Assembly (NCBI RefSeq): GCF_001571145.1
Contig: NZ_BCTF01000035.1
Coordinates: forward strand, 1 to 49,512
Reading direction: 5' to 3'
DNA from: Hydrogenophaga flava NBRC 102514
Lineage (GTDB): Bacteria; Pseudomonadota; Gammaproteobacteria; Burkholderiales; Burkholderiaceae_C
DNA: 49,512 nucleotides
Shown here: one piece after another, positions 1 through 8,228 of the stretch
Layout: each line of letters starts with the position of its first letter
Numbering within the stretch: position 1 is the stretch's first letter
Translations under genes and position numbers: made by a program
The notes under the pieces: model-generated
Told to the model about the DNA's origin: nothing
The model's database searches: none
The model's input: the letters and a program-made list of their open reading frames with translations, nothing else

Positions 1-1
1 G

Positions 2-388
2 CAGGGCCGTGGATTTGCGGTGGTGGCCGGCGAGGTGCGCACGCTGGCCCAGCGCAGCGCCGAGGCCGCCCGGGAGATCAAGGCGCTCATCGGAGCCAGC
101 GTGGACAAGGTGGAGGCAGGGTCGCGCCTGGTCAACCAGGCCGGCGAGGCCATGCACGACATCGTCTCGCAGGTGCGCCGCGTGTCGGACCTGATCAGCG
201 AGATCAGCGCGTCCACCATCGAACAGACCAGTGGCATCGGCCAGGTCAGCGATGCGGTGAGCCAGCTTGATCAGTCCACCCAGCAGAACGCGGCTCTGGT
301 GGAGCAGAGCGCCGCTGCGGCGGCCAGCCTGCAGCAGCAGACCCACCGGCTGACCGAGGTGGTCAAGACCTTCCACCTCGGCGCCTGA
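2..388 (+). CDS. Methyl-accepting chemotaxis protein, C-terminal fragment
   Basis: This is the 3' end of a chemoreceptor gene cut by the window edge; the reading frame is open from base 2. The first residues (GRGFAVVAGEVRTLAQRSA) are the hairpin tip of the signalling domain, the most conserved part of the family, which contacts CheA and CheW. The following helix (EISASTIEQTSGIGQVSDAV, then DQSTQQNAALVEQSAAAA) is the returning arm of the antiparallel coiled coil, and the protein ends about 20 residues later. No CheR-type NWETF tail is present, as in many betaproteobacterial receptors. The ligand-binding and membrane parts lie outside the window, so the stimulus is unknown. Confidence 0.93.
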   Translation, partial: QGRGFAVVAGEVRTLAQRSAEAAREIKALIGASVDKVEAGSRLVNQAGEAMHDIVSQVRRVSDLISEISASTIEQTSGIGQVSDAVSQLDQSTQQNAALVEQSAAAAASLQQQTHRLTEVVKTFHLGA

Positions 389-398
389 GTCGGCGGTT

Positions 399-1643
399 TC
401 AGAACAACTGGCTGATCACCGGTTCCGGCTCGGGCGCGCCCGATGGCGCCTGGGCCGCGGCCTGCCCGGCCGTCACCAGCTTGCCCACCCGCACGCCCAG
501 CAGCCGGAAGCGCCGGGACAGGTCCACCCGCTTGAGGCACAGGCCCGCGTGCCGGCGGATCACCGCGGCGTCGGCGGTGGCCACGGCTATGGTGGTGTCG
601 CGCGTGACCTTCTCGAAGTTGTCGAAGGTGATCTTGATGCCGATGGTGCGGCCGGTGTAGCCCTTGCGCTGCAGGTCGGCCGCCACCTGCTCGCACAGCC
701 GGGTGAGCACGGCGCCCGCTTCGGCCCGGTCGCGCACCGCGTGCAGGTCGCGGTCGAAGGTGGTCTCGCGGCTCATGCTGACGGGCTCGCTCTCGGTTTC
801 CACCGGCCGGTCGTCGCGGCCCCAGGCGGCGTCGTGCAGCCAGGCGCCGTAGCTCTTGCCGAAGGTCTCGACAAGCCAGTGCTTCTCGCGCGCCGCCAGC
901 TCGCCAATGGTGTGGATGCCGTGGCTCTGCAGCTTCGCGTCGGCCTTGGGGCCGACGCCGTTGATCTTGCGGCAGGGCAGGGGCCAGATCATTCTTTCCA
1001 GGTCTTCCGGCCGCACGATGCTGATGCCATTGGGCTTGTTGAATTCGCTCGCCATCTTGGCCAGCAGCTTGTTGGGCGCCACGCCAATGGAGCAGGTCAA
1101 GCCGGTCGCCTGGAAGATGGATTTCTGGATCAGCCTCGCCAGCACCCGCCCGCCCTCGCGCTGGCCGCCGGGCACGTCGGTGAAGTCGATGTAGACCTCG
1201 TCCACGCCGCGGTCCTGCATCACCGGCGCGATCTCCAGGATGGTCTGCTTGAACAGGCGCGAGAGGCGCTTGACCTCCTCGAAGTCCACCGGCAGCAGGA
1301 TCGCGTCGGGGCACAGCTTGGCCGCCTTCATCAGCCCCATGGCCGAGCCGACGCCGAACTGCCGCGCCGCGTAGGTGGCGGTGGTGGCCACGCCGCGTCC
1401 GGTGTAGTCCTTCAGGCGCGGGAAGAAGTCCACCGGGATGCGGTCCAGCGTGGCCGGTCCCCATTCCCGCTCGGGGTAGGTCTGGCGCAGGCGTTCGAAC
1501 ATCTCGGCCTCGCGCCGGCGCCCGCCGCCAATCACCATGGGCAGGCCCTTGAGCTGCGGGTAGCGCAGCAGCTCCACCGACGCGTAGAACGCGTCCATGT
1601 CGAGGTGGGCGATGCGGCGGGGACGGGGCGCTGGCTCGGTCAC
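399..1643 (-). CDS. dinB: DNA polymerase IV (Y-family, DinB)
   Basis: Error-prone translesion polymerase of 414 residues. The palm carboxylates are visible as HLDMDAFYASVE (Asp15, Asp17) and GVDEVYIDFTD (Asp148, Glu149). The thumb and little-finger regions follow (KINGVGPKADAKLQ, then MSRETTFDRDL). The protein ends in ISQLF, a beta-clamp binding motif in its usual C-terminal place. Compared with E. coli DinB there are about 40 extra residues between LPMVIGG and GRGVATTATYAARQFG; from memory this longer fingers segment is usual in Burkholderiales DinB proteins. The gene is convergent with the chemoreceptor and 10 bases from it. I see no clear LexA box upstream. Confidence 0.95.
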   Translation of the reverse strand: MTEPAPRPRRIAHLDMDAFYASVELLRYPQLKGLPMVIGGGRRREAEMFERLRQTYPEREWGPATLDRIPVDFFPRLKDYTGRGVATTATYAARQFGVGSAMGLMKAAKLCPDAILLPVDFEEVKRLSRLFKQTILEIAPVMQDRGVDEVYIDFTDVPGGQREGGRVLARLIQKSIFQATGLTCSIGVAPNKLLAKMASEFNKPNGISIVRPEDLERMIWPLPCRKINGVGPKADAKLQSHGIHTIGELAAREKHWLVETFGKSYGAWLHDAAWGRDDRPVETESEPVSMSRETTFDRDLHAVRDRAEAGAVLTRLCEQVAADLQRKGYTGRTIGIKITFDNFEKVTRDTTIAVATADAAVIRRHAGLCLKRVDLSRRFRLLGVRVGKLVTAGQAAAQAPSGAPEPEPVISQLF

Positions 1644-1697
1644 GGTGCAGCGAGCATAGCGCCGCGGCGCGGCCGAAACCGCCCCTCAGCGCGGCCC

Positions 1698-2234
1698 TTA
1701 TATGGCCTTGTGCACCAGGGCGCCCTTGAACAGCCAGGGCAGGCGGGGGCCCTGGGTCTCGGGCACACCGCCCTTGTCCTCGACGCTGATCGCCAGCTCG
1801 GTCACGCCGGCCAGCGCCGCCTCCTGCGCGGGCAGCTGCAGGGTCTTGAACTTGCTCTCGATCACGCCCAGCGAGCGCGGGGGCTGGCCGTCCTTCACCG
1901 CCCACAGCTGCATGCTGTCCTCGCGGCCTTCCTTGACCTCGTTCAGGCGCTGCAGCTGCAGCACACCGGTCTGCGGGTCCATGGTCACCAGCATGGCTGC
2001 GGCGCCCTTGTCGTCCAGCAGCACCGCGATGTGGCGGATCTGCGGCACGTTGGCCACCTTGTCCTGCAGGTGGCCCACCTGCGCCTTGAGCTGCTCGTAG
2101 AGGCTGGCGCTGGCGGCCCAGCCCAGCATCAGCGCCAGCAGCAGGACGATGGCCAGCGCGCGCCACCACGGCGAGACGCGGCGGCTGGCGGGGGAGCGGG
2201 GGGTGTCGGTCTGGACAGTGTGCGGATCGTTCAT
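1698..2234 (-). CDS. Anti-sigma-K factor RskA-like single-pass membrane protein
   Basis: A 178-residue protein with a short cytoplasmic N-terminus, one membrane helix (WWRALAIVLLLALMLGW, about residues 23-39) and an extracytoplasmic domain. The distal part (MQLWAVKDGQPPRSLGVI, then LAISVEDKGGVPETQGPRLP) matches the C-terminal domain of RskA-type anti-sigma factors, where a short Trp/Leu segment is followed by a 'sequence-penalty' beta domain. The N-terminal zinc-finger sigma-binding part is missing and no ECF sigma gene is adjacent, so it is either an orphan sensor domain or a divergent anti-sigma factor. The ATG at 2234 is chosen over an upstream in-frame start because it leaves a normal cytoplasmic tail. 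Confidence 0.7.
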   Translation of the reverse strand: MNDPHTVQTDTPRSPASRRVSPWWRALAIVLLLALMLGWAASASLYEQLKAQVGHLQDKVANVPQIRHIAVLLDDKGAAAMLVTMDPQTGVLQLQRLNEVKEGREDSMQLWAVKDGQPPRSLGVIESKFKTLQLPAQEAALAGVTELAISVEDKGGVPETQGPRLPWLFKGALVHKAI

Positions 2235-2387
2235 GCCGGAAGTATGCCCGCGAGGGGACGGGGGGCTGCGGGCACGGCCAGACACTGCCGGCGGTACACT
2301 GCGCCGCAGTCTGAACGCCGTCCACCGCCTGCGGCGTGCGCATCCGTTGCTACAGAAGCGGTAGTCCTTCCTCCTTCACTGCCAGCC

Positions 2388-3644
2388 ATGCAAGTTCTAG
2401 AAGTGGCGATCTGGTCTGCCATGGCGGGTGTCCTGCTGACGCTGGCCATGGCGGCCACACTCGACGTGGCCACCCGGCCCAGCGTTCCGTCGGCCCGCTC
2501 GTGGCTGAGTCTGGTGCTCACGGGCGGCGCCTGCATCCTGATGTCGGGCCTGCCCGAGGCGCTGTGGCCCGCCTGGAACCACATCGACTGGCTGCCGCTG
2601 AAGGCCACGATTGGTCCCTTGTGTGGCGCGCTGGCGATGACCTACCTCGGGCTGTGGTCGGGCCTGCGCCGCGAAGACCTGCTGGTGCGCCGCATCATGG
2701 GGCCGGGTGCGTCGGTGCTGATCACCGGCACCCTCGTGCTGCTGGGCCTGGTGGTGGCGGGTGTGCCGGCCGACACCGTGCTGTTGCTGACGGGTGCGGT
2801 CAACAGCCTGGCGGTGCTCATGGGGGTGCTGATCGCCGTGCGCAGCGTGACGCTGGGCGACCAGCTCTCGCGCTGGATGGTGCTGGCCTGCCTCTGCCTG
2901 GCCCAGATGACCGCCGGGCTCTATGCCAAGGGCCTGGGCATGGACATGGGCAACGCCTACTGGGCGCTCACCGCGTTGGCCACTGTCGGTTACTTCACCA
3001 CCGTGGTGGTGCTGGTGCGCATGCGCAGCCGCCACTTCCGGCAGCTCCGGCGCCAGGCCGCCGGCCAGGTGCCCGCGATGGCCTCGGCCGCCCTGCCGGG
3101 CGGTGCCCATCTGGTGGCCCGGGTAGAGGACGCGCTCTGGCGCAGCCAGCGCATGGGCCGGCCCTGTCTCGTGGCCGCGGTGTCGGTGTCCAACCTGTAC
3201 GCCTACCGCGAGTCGCCGGTCATGAACCCGGAGGGGGAAATCCTCGTGGCGCTGTCCGCGCGCATCCGCCAGTTGGTGGGCTTCCGCAACGTCGTGGGCC
3301 TGTACCACCAGCGCTGCTTCGTGCTGGCCATCTCGGCCGTGCAGGACCCGACGCGCGCCGAGCTGGTGACCGAACGCGTGCTGCGCGAACTGCGCATGTC
3401 GGTCAGCGTCGGGCCCGATCCGCTGTCGCTGCCGTTCCAGCCCGAGGTGGCCATCGGCGTGGTCGACGTGCCGGCCGGCACCGAAGAATCGGCCTCGGTC
3501 CGCATCATCAACCTGGCCGAACAGCTGGCCCTGCGCGCGCACGACGAGCCCGAACGGGCGCTGCGACGCAACTGGGTGCCGCGGCCGGACGCCCCGGTGG
3601 CGCTGTCGCCCTGGCTGGCCGAGACCCAGCCCGCCAGCCTCTGA
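2388..3644 (+). CDS. Multi-pass membrane protein with degenerate GGDEF-like domain
   Basis: A 418-residue protein. Residues about 1-215 form six or seven hydrophobic segments (for example VAIWSAMAGVLLTLAMAA, then MGPGASVLITGTLVLLGLVV). The cytoplasmic part (about 230-400) has the spacing of a diguanylate cyclase fold: LVARVEDALWRSQRMGRPC, then LVALSARIRQLVGFRNVVGLY. The signature GG(D/E)EF position reads YHQRCFVLAIS, so the active site is absent. It is most likely a catalytically dead GGDEF that senses or scaffolds; this is inference from pattern only. It lies about 100 bases upstream of the BLUF-like gene on the same strand, and the two may work together. The start at 2388 places the first membrane helix at the N-terminus. 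Confidence 0.6.
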   Translation: MQVLEVAIWSAMAGVLLTLAMAATLDVATRPSVPSARSWLSLVLTGGACILMSGLPEALWPAWNHIDWLPLKATIGPLCGALAMTYLGLWSGLRREDLLVRRIMGPGASVLITGTLVLLGLVVAGVPADTVLLLTGAVNSLAVLMGVLIAVRSVTLGDQLSRWMVLACLCLAQMTAGLYAKGLGMDMGNAYWALTALATVGYFTTVVVLVRMRSRHFRQLRRQAAGQVPAMASAALPGGAHLVARVEDALWRSQRMGRPCLVAAVSVSNLYAYRESPVMNPEGEILVALSARIRQLVGFRNVVGLYHQRCFVLAISAVQDPTRAELVTERVLRELRMSVSVGPDPLSLPFQPEVAIGVVDVPAGTEESASVRIINLAEQLALRAHDEPERALRRNWVPRPDAPVALSPWLAETQPASL

Positions 3645-3746
3645 TTGCGGGGTGGCGCCCGCCGCCGCTGCGTCAAAACCCCTGCAGGCATGACATCCTG
3701 CACAGGTGGTGCGTGATCGTCCGCTGGTTACAGGGGACAATTTCTC

Positions 3747-4760
3747 ATGAGCTCCCTGCCCCAGGACCCCGACAACACCGACTGGCCCTACAGCGGCAGT
3801 GAGCTGTCGCGCCAGGACCTGGGCCGGCTGATCTACGCCAGCATCTGCCAGGTCGACGGCCCGGTGCTCGACGAGATGCGCCGCATCCGCGAGCACGCGG
3901 TGGTCAACAACCAGGAGCACAACATCCGCGTCGCGCTGATGCACCGCTGCGGCTGGTTCGTCGAGTGGATCGAGGGGCCACCCGACGGCATCCAGGCACT
4001 GATGGAGCGCGTCGCGCTCGACCCGCGCCACCGCAGTCTGCGGGTGGTGCACGAGAGCGTGGGCAAGCCGCGGCTGTTCAAGCCCTGGATCGGCTCCATC
4101 GCCGAGGCCACCGAGAGCACCGGCGAGTTCGCGCGCCGCGTGATGGCGCTGCACGAGCGCCACCAGAAGGGCAAGGGCTACGAGCCGGCCAGCGTCTGGC
4201 GCAGCCTGTGTTCACCGCTGCCGGGCCATGTCGAGGTGGCCGCCGCGAGCGAGGGCCGTTACCAGCGGGTGATGATGATGTCGGCCGCCCGCACCGACGC
4301 CTTCGACCTGCTGCACTGGCTGGCCACCCGCGAAAAGCGGGCGGTGGTGCATCGGCGTTTTGCCGGTGCGGCGCGCGACGCGCTGGACGTGGAAAGCGAC
4401 TACCTCGACCTGCCGCAACAGGCCGCGGCCGGGCGGCGGCTGATCGCCAACGCCCGCAAGGGGCTGGCGATGGGCATGACGCACGCCTTCCTGCCCGACT
4501 ACGCGGCCCTTGTCATCGTGCTGGACACCGACCCCGAGCGCAACGAACACCTGCTGGACCGGTTGCTGACCGCCTCCCAGCACGTGGCCCACCAGCCGGT
4601 CATCGTGGGCCTGGGGGCCGACAGCTGGTTCAGCGACTCGCTGCGCAGCACCACCGAAGCGCGCGGCCTGCGCTGGGTCGAGGCGCGCACCGGCGACCGG
4701 GCCCACGACATGGCCACCCTGTGGTGGGCTCTGAAACGAGTCCTCGACGCGCTGACCTGA
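3747..4760 (+). CDS. BLUF-like protein with Gln-to-Glu change and a C-terminal pseudo-GTPase-like domain
   Basis: A 337-residue soluble protein. Residues about 26-115 follow the BLUF flavin photoreceptor pattern: LIYASICQ (Tyr30, the photoactive Tyr), VVNNQ (Asn54/55), then GWFVEWIEGPPDGIQALMERV and DPRHRSLRVV. BLUF domains need a Gln in F-x-Q-x-LEG; here that residue is Glu73. The usual GITG turn is also lost (NIRVALM). The C-terminal half (about 170-337) contains AALVIVLD, QPVIVGLGAD and a final helix arranged like the later strands of a small GTPase, but without a P-loop or NKxD motif. Light sensing is therefore doubtful. It follows the degenerate GGDEF gene and ends 6 bases from the convergent lldD. 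Confidence 0.65.
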   Translation: MSSLPQDPDNTDWPYSGSELSRQDLGRLIYASICQVDGPVLDEMRRIREHAVVNNQEHNIRVALMHRCGWFVEWIEGPPDGIQALMERVALDPRHRSLRVVHESVGKPRLFKPWIGSIAEATESTGEFARRVMALHERHQKGKGYEPASVWRSLCSPLPGHVEVAAASEGRYQRVMMMSAARTDAFDLLHWLATREKRAVVHRRFAGAARDALDVESDYLDLPQQAAAGRRLIANARKGLAMGMTHAFLPDYAALVIVLDTDPERNEHLLDRLLTASQHVAHQPVIVGLGADSWFSDSLRSTTEARGLRWVEARTGDRAHDMATLWWALKRVLDALT

Positions 4761-4766
4761 AACCGC

Positions 4767-5921
4767 TCAGGCTGTCGGGTAGGTGCCCGGCAGCAGGATG
4801 GATTTGTCGACGTTCTGGATGTTGGTGTGGCCGCAGAAGGCCATGGTGATGTCCAGCTCCTTGTGGATGATCTGCAGCGCCTTGAGCACGCCTTCTTCAC
4901 CCATCGCGCCCAGGCCATAGACCATGGCGCGGCCGATCATGGTGCCGCGTGCGCCAAGCGCCCAGGCCTTGAGCACGTCCTGCCCGCTGCGAATGCCGCC
5001 GTCCATCCAGACCTCGATCCGGTCACCCACGGCCGCCACGATGGCCGGCAGCGCCTCGATGCTGCTGGGCGCGCCGTCGAGCTGGCGGCCGCCGTGGTTG
5101 CTCACCACGATGGCGTCGGCGCCGCTCTGCACCGCCAGCTTCGCGTCTTCCACGTCCATGATGCCCTTGAGGATCAGCTTGCCGCCCCACTGCTGTTTGA
5201 CCCATGCCACGTCTTCCCACGACAGCGTCGGGTCGAACTGCTCGTTGGTCCACGAGGCCAGCGACTTCATGTTGGTCACTGCCTTCACGTGGCCCACCAG
5301 GTTGCCGAAGCTGTGGCGCTTCGTGCCCGCCATGCCGAGACACCAGCGCGGCTTGGTCATCAGGTTGATGATGTTGGCGATGGTGGGGCGGGGCGGCGCG
5401 GTCAGGCCGTTCTTCAGGTCCTTGTGGCGCTGGCCGATCACCTGCAGGTCCAGCGTCAGCACCAGCGCGCTGCACTTGGCCACCTTGCAGCGCTGGATCA
5501 TGCGGGCCATCGCCTCGCGGTCGCGCATCATGTAGAGCTGGAACCAGAACGGCGCCGTGGTGTTGGCCGCAATGTCTTCGATGGAGCAGATGCTCATGGT
5601 GGACAGCGTGAACGGAATGCCGAAGCGCTCGGCCGCCTTGGCCGCCTTGATCTCGCCATCCGCGCTCTGCATGCCGGTCAGGCCCACGGGCGCGATGCAC
5701 ACCGGCATCTTCACGTCCTGGCCCACCATCTTGGTGGCGGTGGTGCGGTTCTCCATGTTCACCGCCACGCGCTGGCGCAGCTTGATCTTCTGGAAGTCGT
5801 CGCTGTTGGCGCGGTAGGTACCCTCGGTCCACGAGCCGGAATCGGCGTAGTCGTAGAACATGCGCGGCACGCGCTTTTCGGCCAGTACGCGCAGGTCTTC
5901 GATGTTGGTGATCACGGGCAT
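4767..5921 (-). CDS. lldD: FMN-dependent alpha-hydroxy-acid dehydrogenase (L-lactate dehydrogenase type)
   Basis: A 384-residue TIM-barrel flavoprotein that oxidises an L-2-hydroxy acid such as lactate to the 2-oxo acid and passes electrons to the respiratory chain or oxygen. Family landmarks are visible: RVPRMFYDYADSGSWTE at the N-terminus, FQLYMMRDRE with the substrate Tyr, LILKGIM with the flavin-stabilising Lys, and SNHGGRQLDGAPSS carrying the catalytic His and substrate Arg. DGGIRSGQDVLKA and GRAMVYGLGA bind the FMN phosphate. The start at 5921 has GGAGAC 8 bases upstream and fits the family length. The precise substrate cannot be told from sequence; glycolate or mandelate relatives share the motifs. 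Confidence 0.88.
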   Translation of the reverse strand: MPVITNIEDLRVLAEKRVPRMFYDYADSGSWTEGTYRANSDDFQKIKLRQRVAVNMENRTTATKMVGQDVKMPVCIAPVGLTGMQSADGEIKAAKAAERFGIPFTLSTMSICSIEDIAANTTAPFWFQLYMMRDREAMARMIQRCKVAKCSALVLTLDLQVIGQRHKDLKNGLTAPPRPTIANIINLMTKPRWCLGMAGTKRHSFGNLVGHVKAVTNMKSLASWTNEQFDPTLSWEDVAWVKQQWGGKLILKGIMDVEDAKLAVQSGADAIVVSNHGGRQLDGAPSSIEALPAIVAAVGDRIEVWMDGGIRSGQDVLKAWALGARGTMIGRAMVYGLGAMGEEGVLKALQIIHKELDITMAFCGHTNIQNVDKSILLPGTYPTA

Positions 5922-5986
5922 GGGTTGTCTCCGGGGTGGGCTTGAATGCACCGGATCGTAGCGGCGCAGCCCGCCGCCGCACATTG

Positions 5987-6005
5987 AAAACCGCTTTTCG
6001 GTTTT
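5987..6005 (-). terminator. Small hairpin with T-rich arm, possible terminator of the two-component operon
   Basis: AAAACCG and CGGTTTT form a perfect 7-base-pair stem around a 5-base loop. It stands between the histidine kinase stop and the lldD start on the same strand. Read in the minus direction the 3' arm ends in four T. Only three G-C pairs support the stem, so termination would be weak. The rest of the 110-base gap holds nothing else I recognise. Confidence 0.4.
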
Positions 6006-6031
6006 GAAATTTGCTGCGCAGCCGGGCCGGC

Positions 6032-7414
6032 TCAGCCTTGCGCCGGCCTGGACGGCAGCGTGGCGACGATGGTGGTGCCCGCGCCTGGCGCGCTGTCCAC
6101 CCGCAGCTCGCCGCCGTGCGATTCCACCCGCACGCGCATGCCCAGCAGCCCGTGGCGGCCGTGCGGCACGCGCTGCGGGTCGAAGCCCTTGCCGTTGTCG
6201 TGCACGCTCAGCCGCACCGTGGCGCCATCGGCCTGCAGGCGCACCCGGGCCTCGGTGCAGCCGGCGTACTTGCCGATGTTGGTCAGCGACTCCTGCGCGA
6301 TGCGGTAGAGCGCGAGCTGCGCCGGCTTGTCCAGGGCCACGTCCTGCAGCTCGGCGTGCACCGGCTTGTCCAGCCGCTCGCCCATCTCGCGGCACAGGAT
6401 CTCCAGCGCCTGCACCAGGCCCAGCTGCGTCAGCGCGGACGGGTGCAGGTCCTCGATGATGCGGCGCTTGAGGGCGATGCCCTCGCCCAGCCGGGCCTCG
6501 ATCGCCTGGATGCGCTCGACCGTCTTGGGTGGGAGGTCGGGCTGGCGGCGCAGACGGGCGAAGTCCAGCTTCATCGACGTCAGCAGCCCGCCCATCTCGT
6601 CGTGCAGTTCGCGGGCGATGTGGGCGCGCTCGTCCTCCCGGGCGTTGACCAGGTGGGTGGCCATTTCGGTCAGCTCGGCGGTGCGTTCCTTCACCCGGGC
6701 CGCCAGACGCTGTCCTTCTTCGAGCATCTGCCGGTCGCCCCGGTGCAGCTGACGCTGGAACAGGAACAGGCCGAGCATGGTGGCCAGCGCCAGCAGGTGC
6801 ACCGCCACGCGGTTGATCATCAGCGCGTCGTACAGGTTGACGCGCGCCGTCTGCTGCACGGCAGCCGTCTGTTCCAGCACCTCGGCAAAGGCCTGGCGCA
6901 GGGCGTTGCGCCGCTCCAGGCTGGCGCTGCTGGCGGCGGCGGCGATGGCCGGGGCGCGCTCGCCGCGCGCCACCATGTCCATCCAGGAATCGGTGGTGCG
7001 GACGTGTTCGTCGATCAGGCGCTCGATCGGCTCCACCGACACCGTTTCCTCCGGCACTTCCCGAGTGAGCAGGGCGAAGGCGCTGTCCTTGACCACGTGC
7101 AGCTCCTCCACCGCCGCGCGGTAGCGGGCCGCCTCCTGGGGGCTGGCGGTGAGGATGTAGGAGCGTGCATACAGGCCCACCTCGGTGAGCCGCTGCAGCG
7201 TCTCGGCCGACTTCACCCGGGCGTCGGTGAGCGCGATGCCGTTGTCCAGCGTGGCTTCGGAGTGCTGGTAGGCGCTCTCGTTGACCACCATGCCGAACAC
7301 CCCCAGGGCGATCACGATGGGCATGGTGTAGCGGCCACGGGCGGCCACTTCAAAACGGTTGCGGATGCGGTGCACGCGCTCGGTGTCGGGTGTGAGGCTG
7401 GGGGGCGGGGGCAT
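6032..7414 (-). CDS. NarL-class sensor histidine kinase (HisKA_3) with CHASE3-like periplasmic domain
   Basis: A 460-residue kinase. A first membrane helix (about residues 29-47) and a second (about 203-222) enclose a helical periplasmic region of some 150 residues that resembles CHASE3 in size and heptad character. A coiled coil (ERTAELTEMATHLV) leads to the phospho-acceptor H-box ARELHDEMGGLLTS with His271, the HisKA_3 form. The ATP-binding domain shows QESLTNIGKYA (N box, Asn379), DNGKGFD (G1) and GRHGLLGM (G2). It starts 9 bases after the stop of the single-domain response regulator, so the two are co-transcribed. The stimulus is unknown; the neighbouring envelope-stress block suggests an osmotic or envelope signal. 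Confidence 0.9.
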   Translation of the reverse strand: MPPPPSLTPDTERVHRIRNRFEVAARGRYTMPIVIALGVFGMVVNESAYQHSEATLDNGIALTDARVKSAETLQRLTEVGLYARSYILTASPQEAARYRAAVEELHVVKDSAFALLTREVPEETVSVEPIERLIDEHVRTTDSWMDMVARGERAPAIAAAASSASLERRNALRQAFAEVLEQTAAVQQTARVNLYDALMINRVAVHLLALATMLGLFLFQRQLHRGDRQMLEEGQRLAARVKERTAELTEMATHLVNAREDERAHIARELHDEMGGLLTSMKLDFARLRRQPDLPPKTVERIQAIEARLGEGIALKRRIIEDLHPSALTQLGLVQALEILCREMGERLDKPVHAELQDVALDKPAQLALYRIAQESLTNIGKYAGCTEARVRLQADGATVRLSVHDNGKGFDPQRVPHGRHGLLGMRVRVESHGGELRVDSAPGAGTTIVATLPSRPAQG

Positions 7415-7423
7415 GCGGCAGTC

Positions 7424-7801
7424 TCAGACCTCGGCCAGCTTGTCGCAATAGTCGATCAGGGCGTCCAGGTCGCGGGACTTGTCGAACACCTCGGCCGCGC
7501 CCAGCGCCAGACAGCGCCGCCGCACCTCGGGGGTGGCGAAGTTGGAGAGCACCACGCGCTGGGCGCGCATCTGCATGCCCTGCGCCGCCTCCAGCACACC
7601 CAGGCCGCTGCCGGCGGCCAGGAAGATGTCCACGATCACCAGGTCCAGGTCGGTGGCATGTTCGTGCAGCCCGCGCACCGCGGCCTCCTCGGACGGCGCA
7701 GACCCCACGATCCGGACGCTGGTCAGTTCCTCCAGGGTCGCGACCAGGTTGCTGAGGATGGTGGGGTTGTCTTCGACGATGAATGCGCTGAGGGTCGGCA
7801 T
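7424..7801 (-). CDS. Single-domain response regulator (receiver only)
   Basis: A 125-residue receiver domain without an output domain. Acidic pocket residues are in FIVEDN, the phospho-acceptor is Asp58 in LVIVDIFLAAGSG, Ser85 (VVLSNFA) is in the switch position and Lys107 is in EVFDKSRD. It precedes the histidine kinase by 9 bases on the same strand. Having no DNA-binding part, it must act by protein contact or as a phosphate sink or intermediate for another regulator. The NarL/FixJ regulator at 8948 is an obvious candidate partner, which is inference. The start at 7801 removes an unlikely 24-residue extension. A candidate operator lies about 55-75 bases upstream. Confidence 0.87.
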   Translation of the reverse strand: MPTLSAFIVEDNPTILSNLVATLEELTSVRIVGSAPSEEAAVRGLHEHATDLDLVIVDIFLAAGSGLGVLEAAQGMQMRAQRVVLSNFATPEVRRRCLALGAAEVFDKSRDLDALIDYCDKLAEV

Positions 7802-7854
7802 GGAACACGGGCCTGGAAAGTCCTGCAACGATAGCCACTGTGCGTGGCCACCGC

Positions 7855-7875
7855 TGTAGGACGTGTCTGACACAC
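7855..7875. promoter_or_regulatory. Candidate operator, copy a of the stress-block motif
   Basis: TGTAGG-ACGTGT-CTGACA, followed by CAC, in the promoter region of the receiver/kinase operon. It overlaps a perfect 11-base palindrome, GTGTC-T-GACAC (7863-7873). The same half-site pattern occurs at 8847, 11358 and 12615. The arrangement suggests a site for a dimeric regulator of the NarL/FixJ type. Confidence 0.5.
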
Positions 7876-7876
7876 T

Positions 7877-8185
7877 TTATTTCACGATGATGTCGTTGGT
7901 CACACGCGAGACACCTTTCACGTTGGCCGCGATGGTTTCGGCCTGGTCGCGCTCGGCGCTGTTCTTGGCGAAGCCCGAGAGCTGCACCACGCCCTTGAGC
8001 GTTTCCACCTTGATGGACATGGCGCTGACGGTCGGGTCTTCGGCGAAGCGTGCCTTGACCTGGGTGGTGATGGTGGTGTCGTCGATGTAGGACCCCACGG
8101 TCTGCTGGTCGCGCGCCACGGCACAGCCGGTGATGGTGACGGTGCCCAGCGCGAGGGCCGAGGCGAGGGCGATGGTCTTGAACAT
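7877..8185 (-). CDS. BON-domain lipoprotein
   Basis: A 102-residue exported lipoprotein. The signal peptide FKTIALASALALGTVTITGC has a lipobox Cys at about residue 21 and is followed by AVARDQQTVGSYIDD. The remainder is one BON domain (TTQVKARFAEDPTVSAMSIK, then VETLKGVVQLSGF and a final GVSRVTNDIIVK), the OsmY/DolP fold that binds phospholipid and helps keep the outer membrane intact. The ATG at 8185 is chosen because it gives an immediate signal peptide and has a GGAGAT box before it. It lies 43 bases downstream of a second BON lipoprotein gene and is probably transcribed with it. Confidence 0.9.
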   Translation of the reverse strand: MFKTIALASALALGTVTITGCAVARDQQTVGSYIDDTTITTQVKARFAEDPTVSAMSIKVETLKGVVQLSGFAKNSAERDQAETIAANVKGVSRVTNDIIVK

Positions 8186-8228
8186 GTGGATCTCCTGGGT
8201 GTTGGGGTGATCGGTGGTGGGCTCAGGG

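Noticed and set aside
1644..1697. LexA/SOS box upstream of dinB
   Set aside because: No CTGT-N8-ACAG-like pattern is visible in this short gap.
271..2343. Long open frame of 690 codons opposite and across dinB
   Set aside because: Arg/Ala/Gly-rich translation without any family motif, lying over dinB and the anti-sigma-like gene; typical shadow frame in GC-rich DNA.
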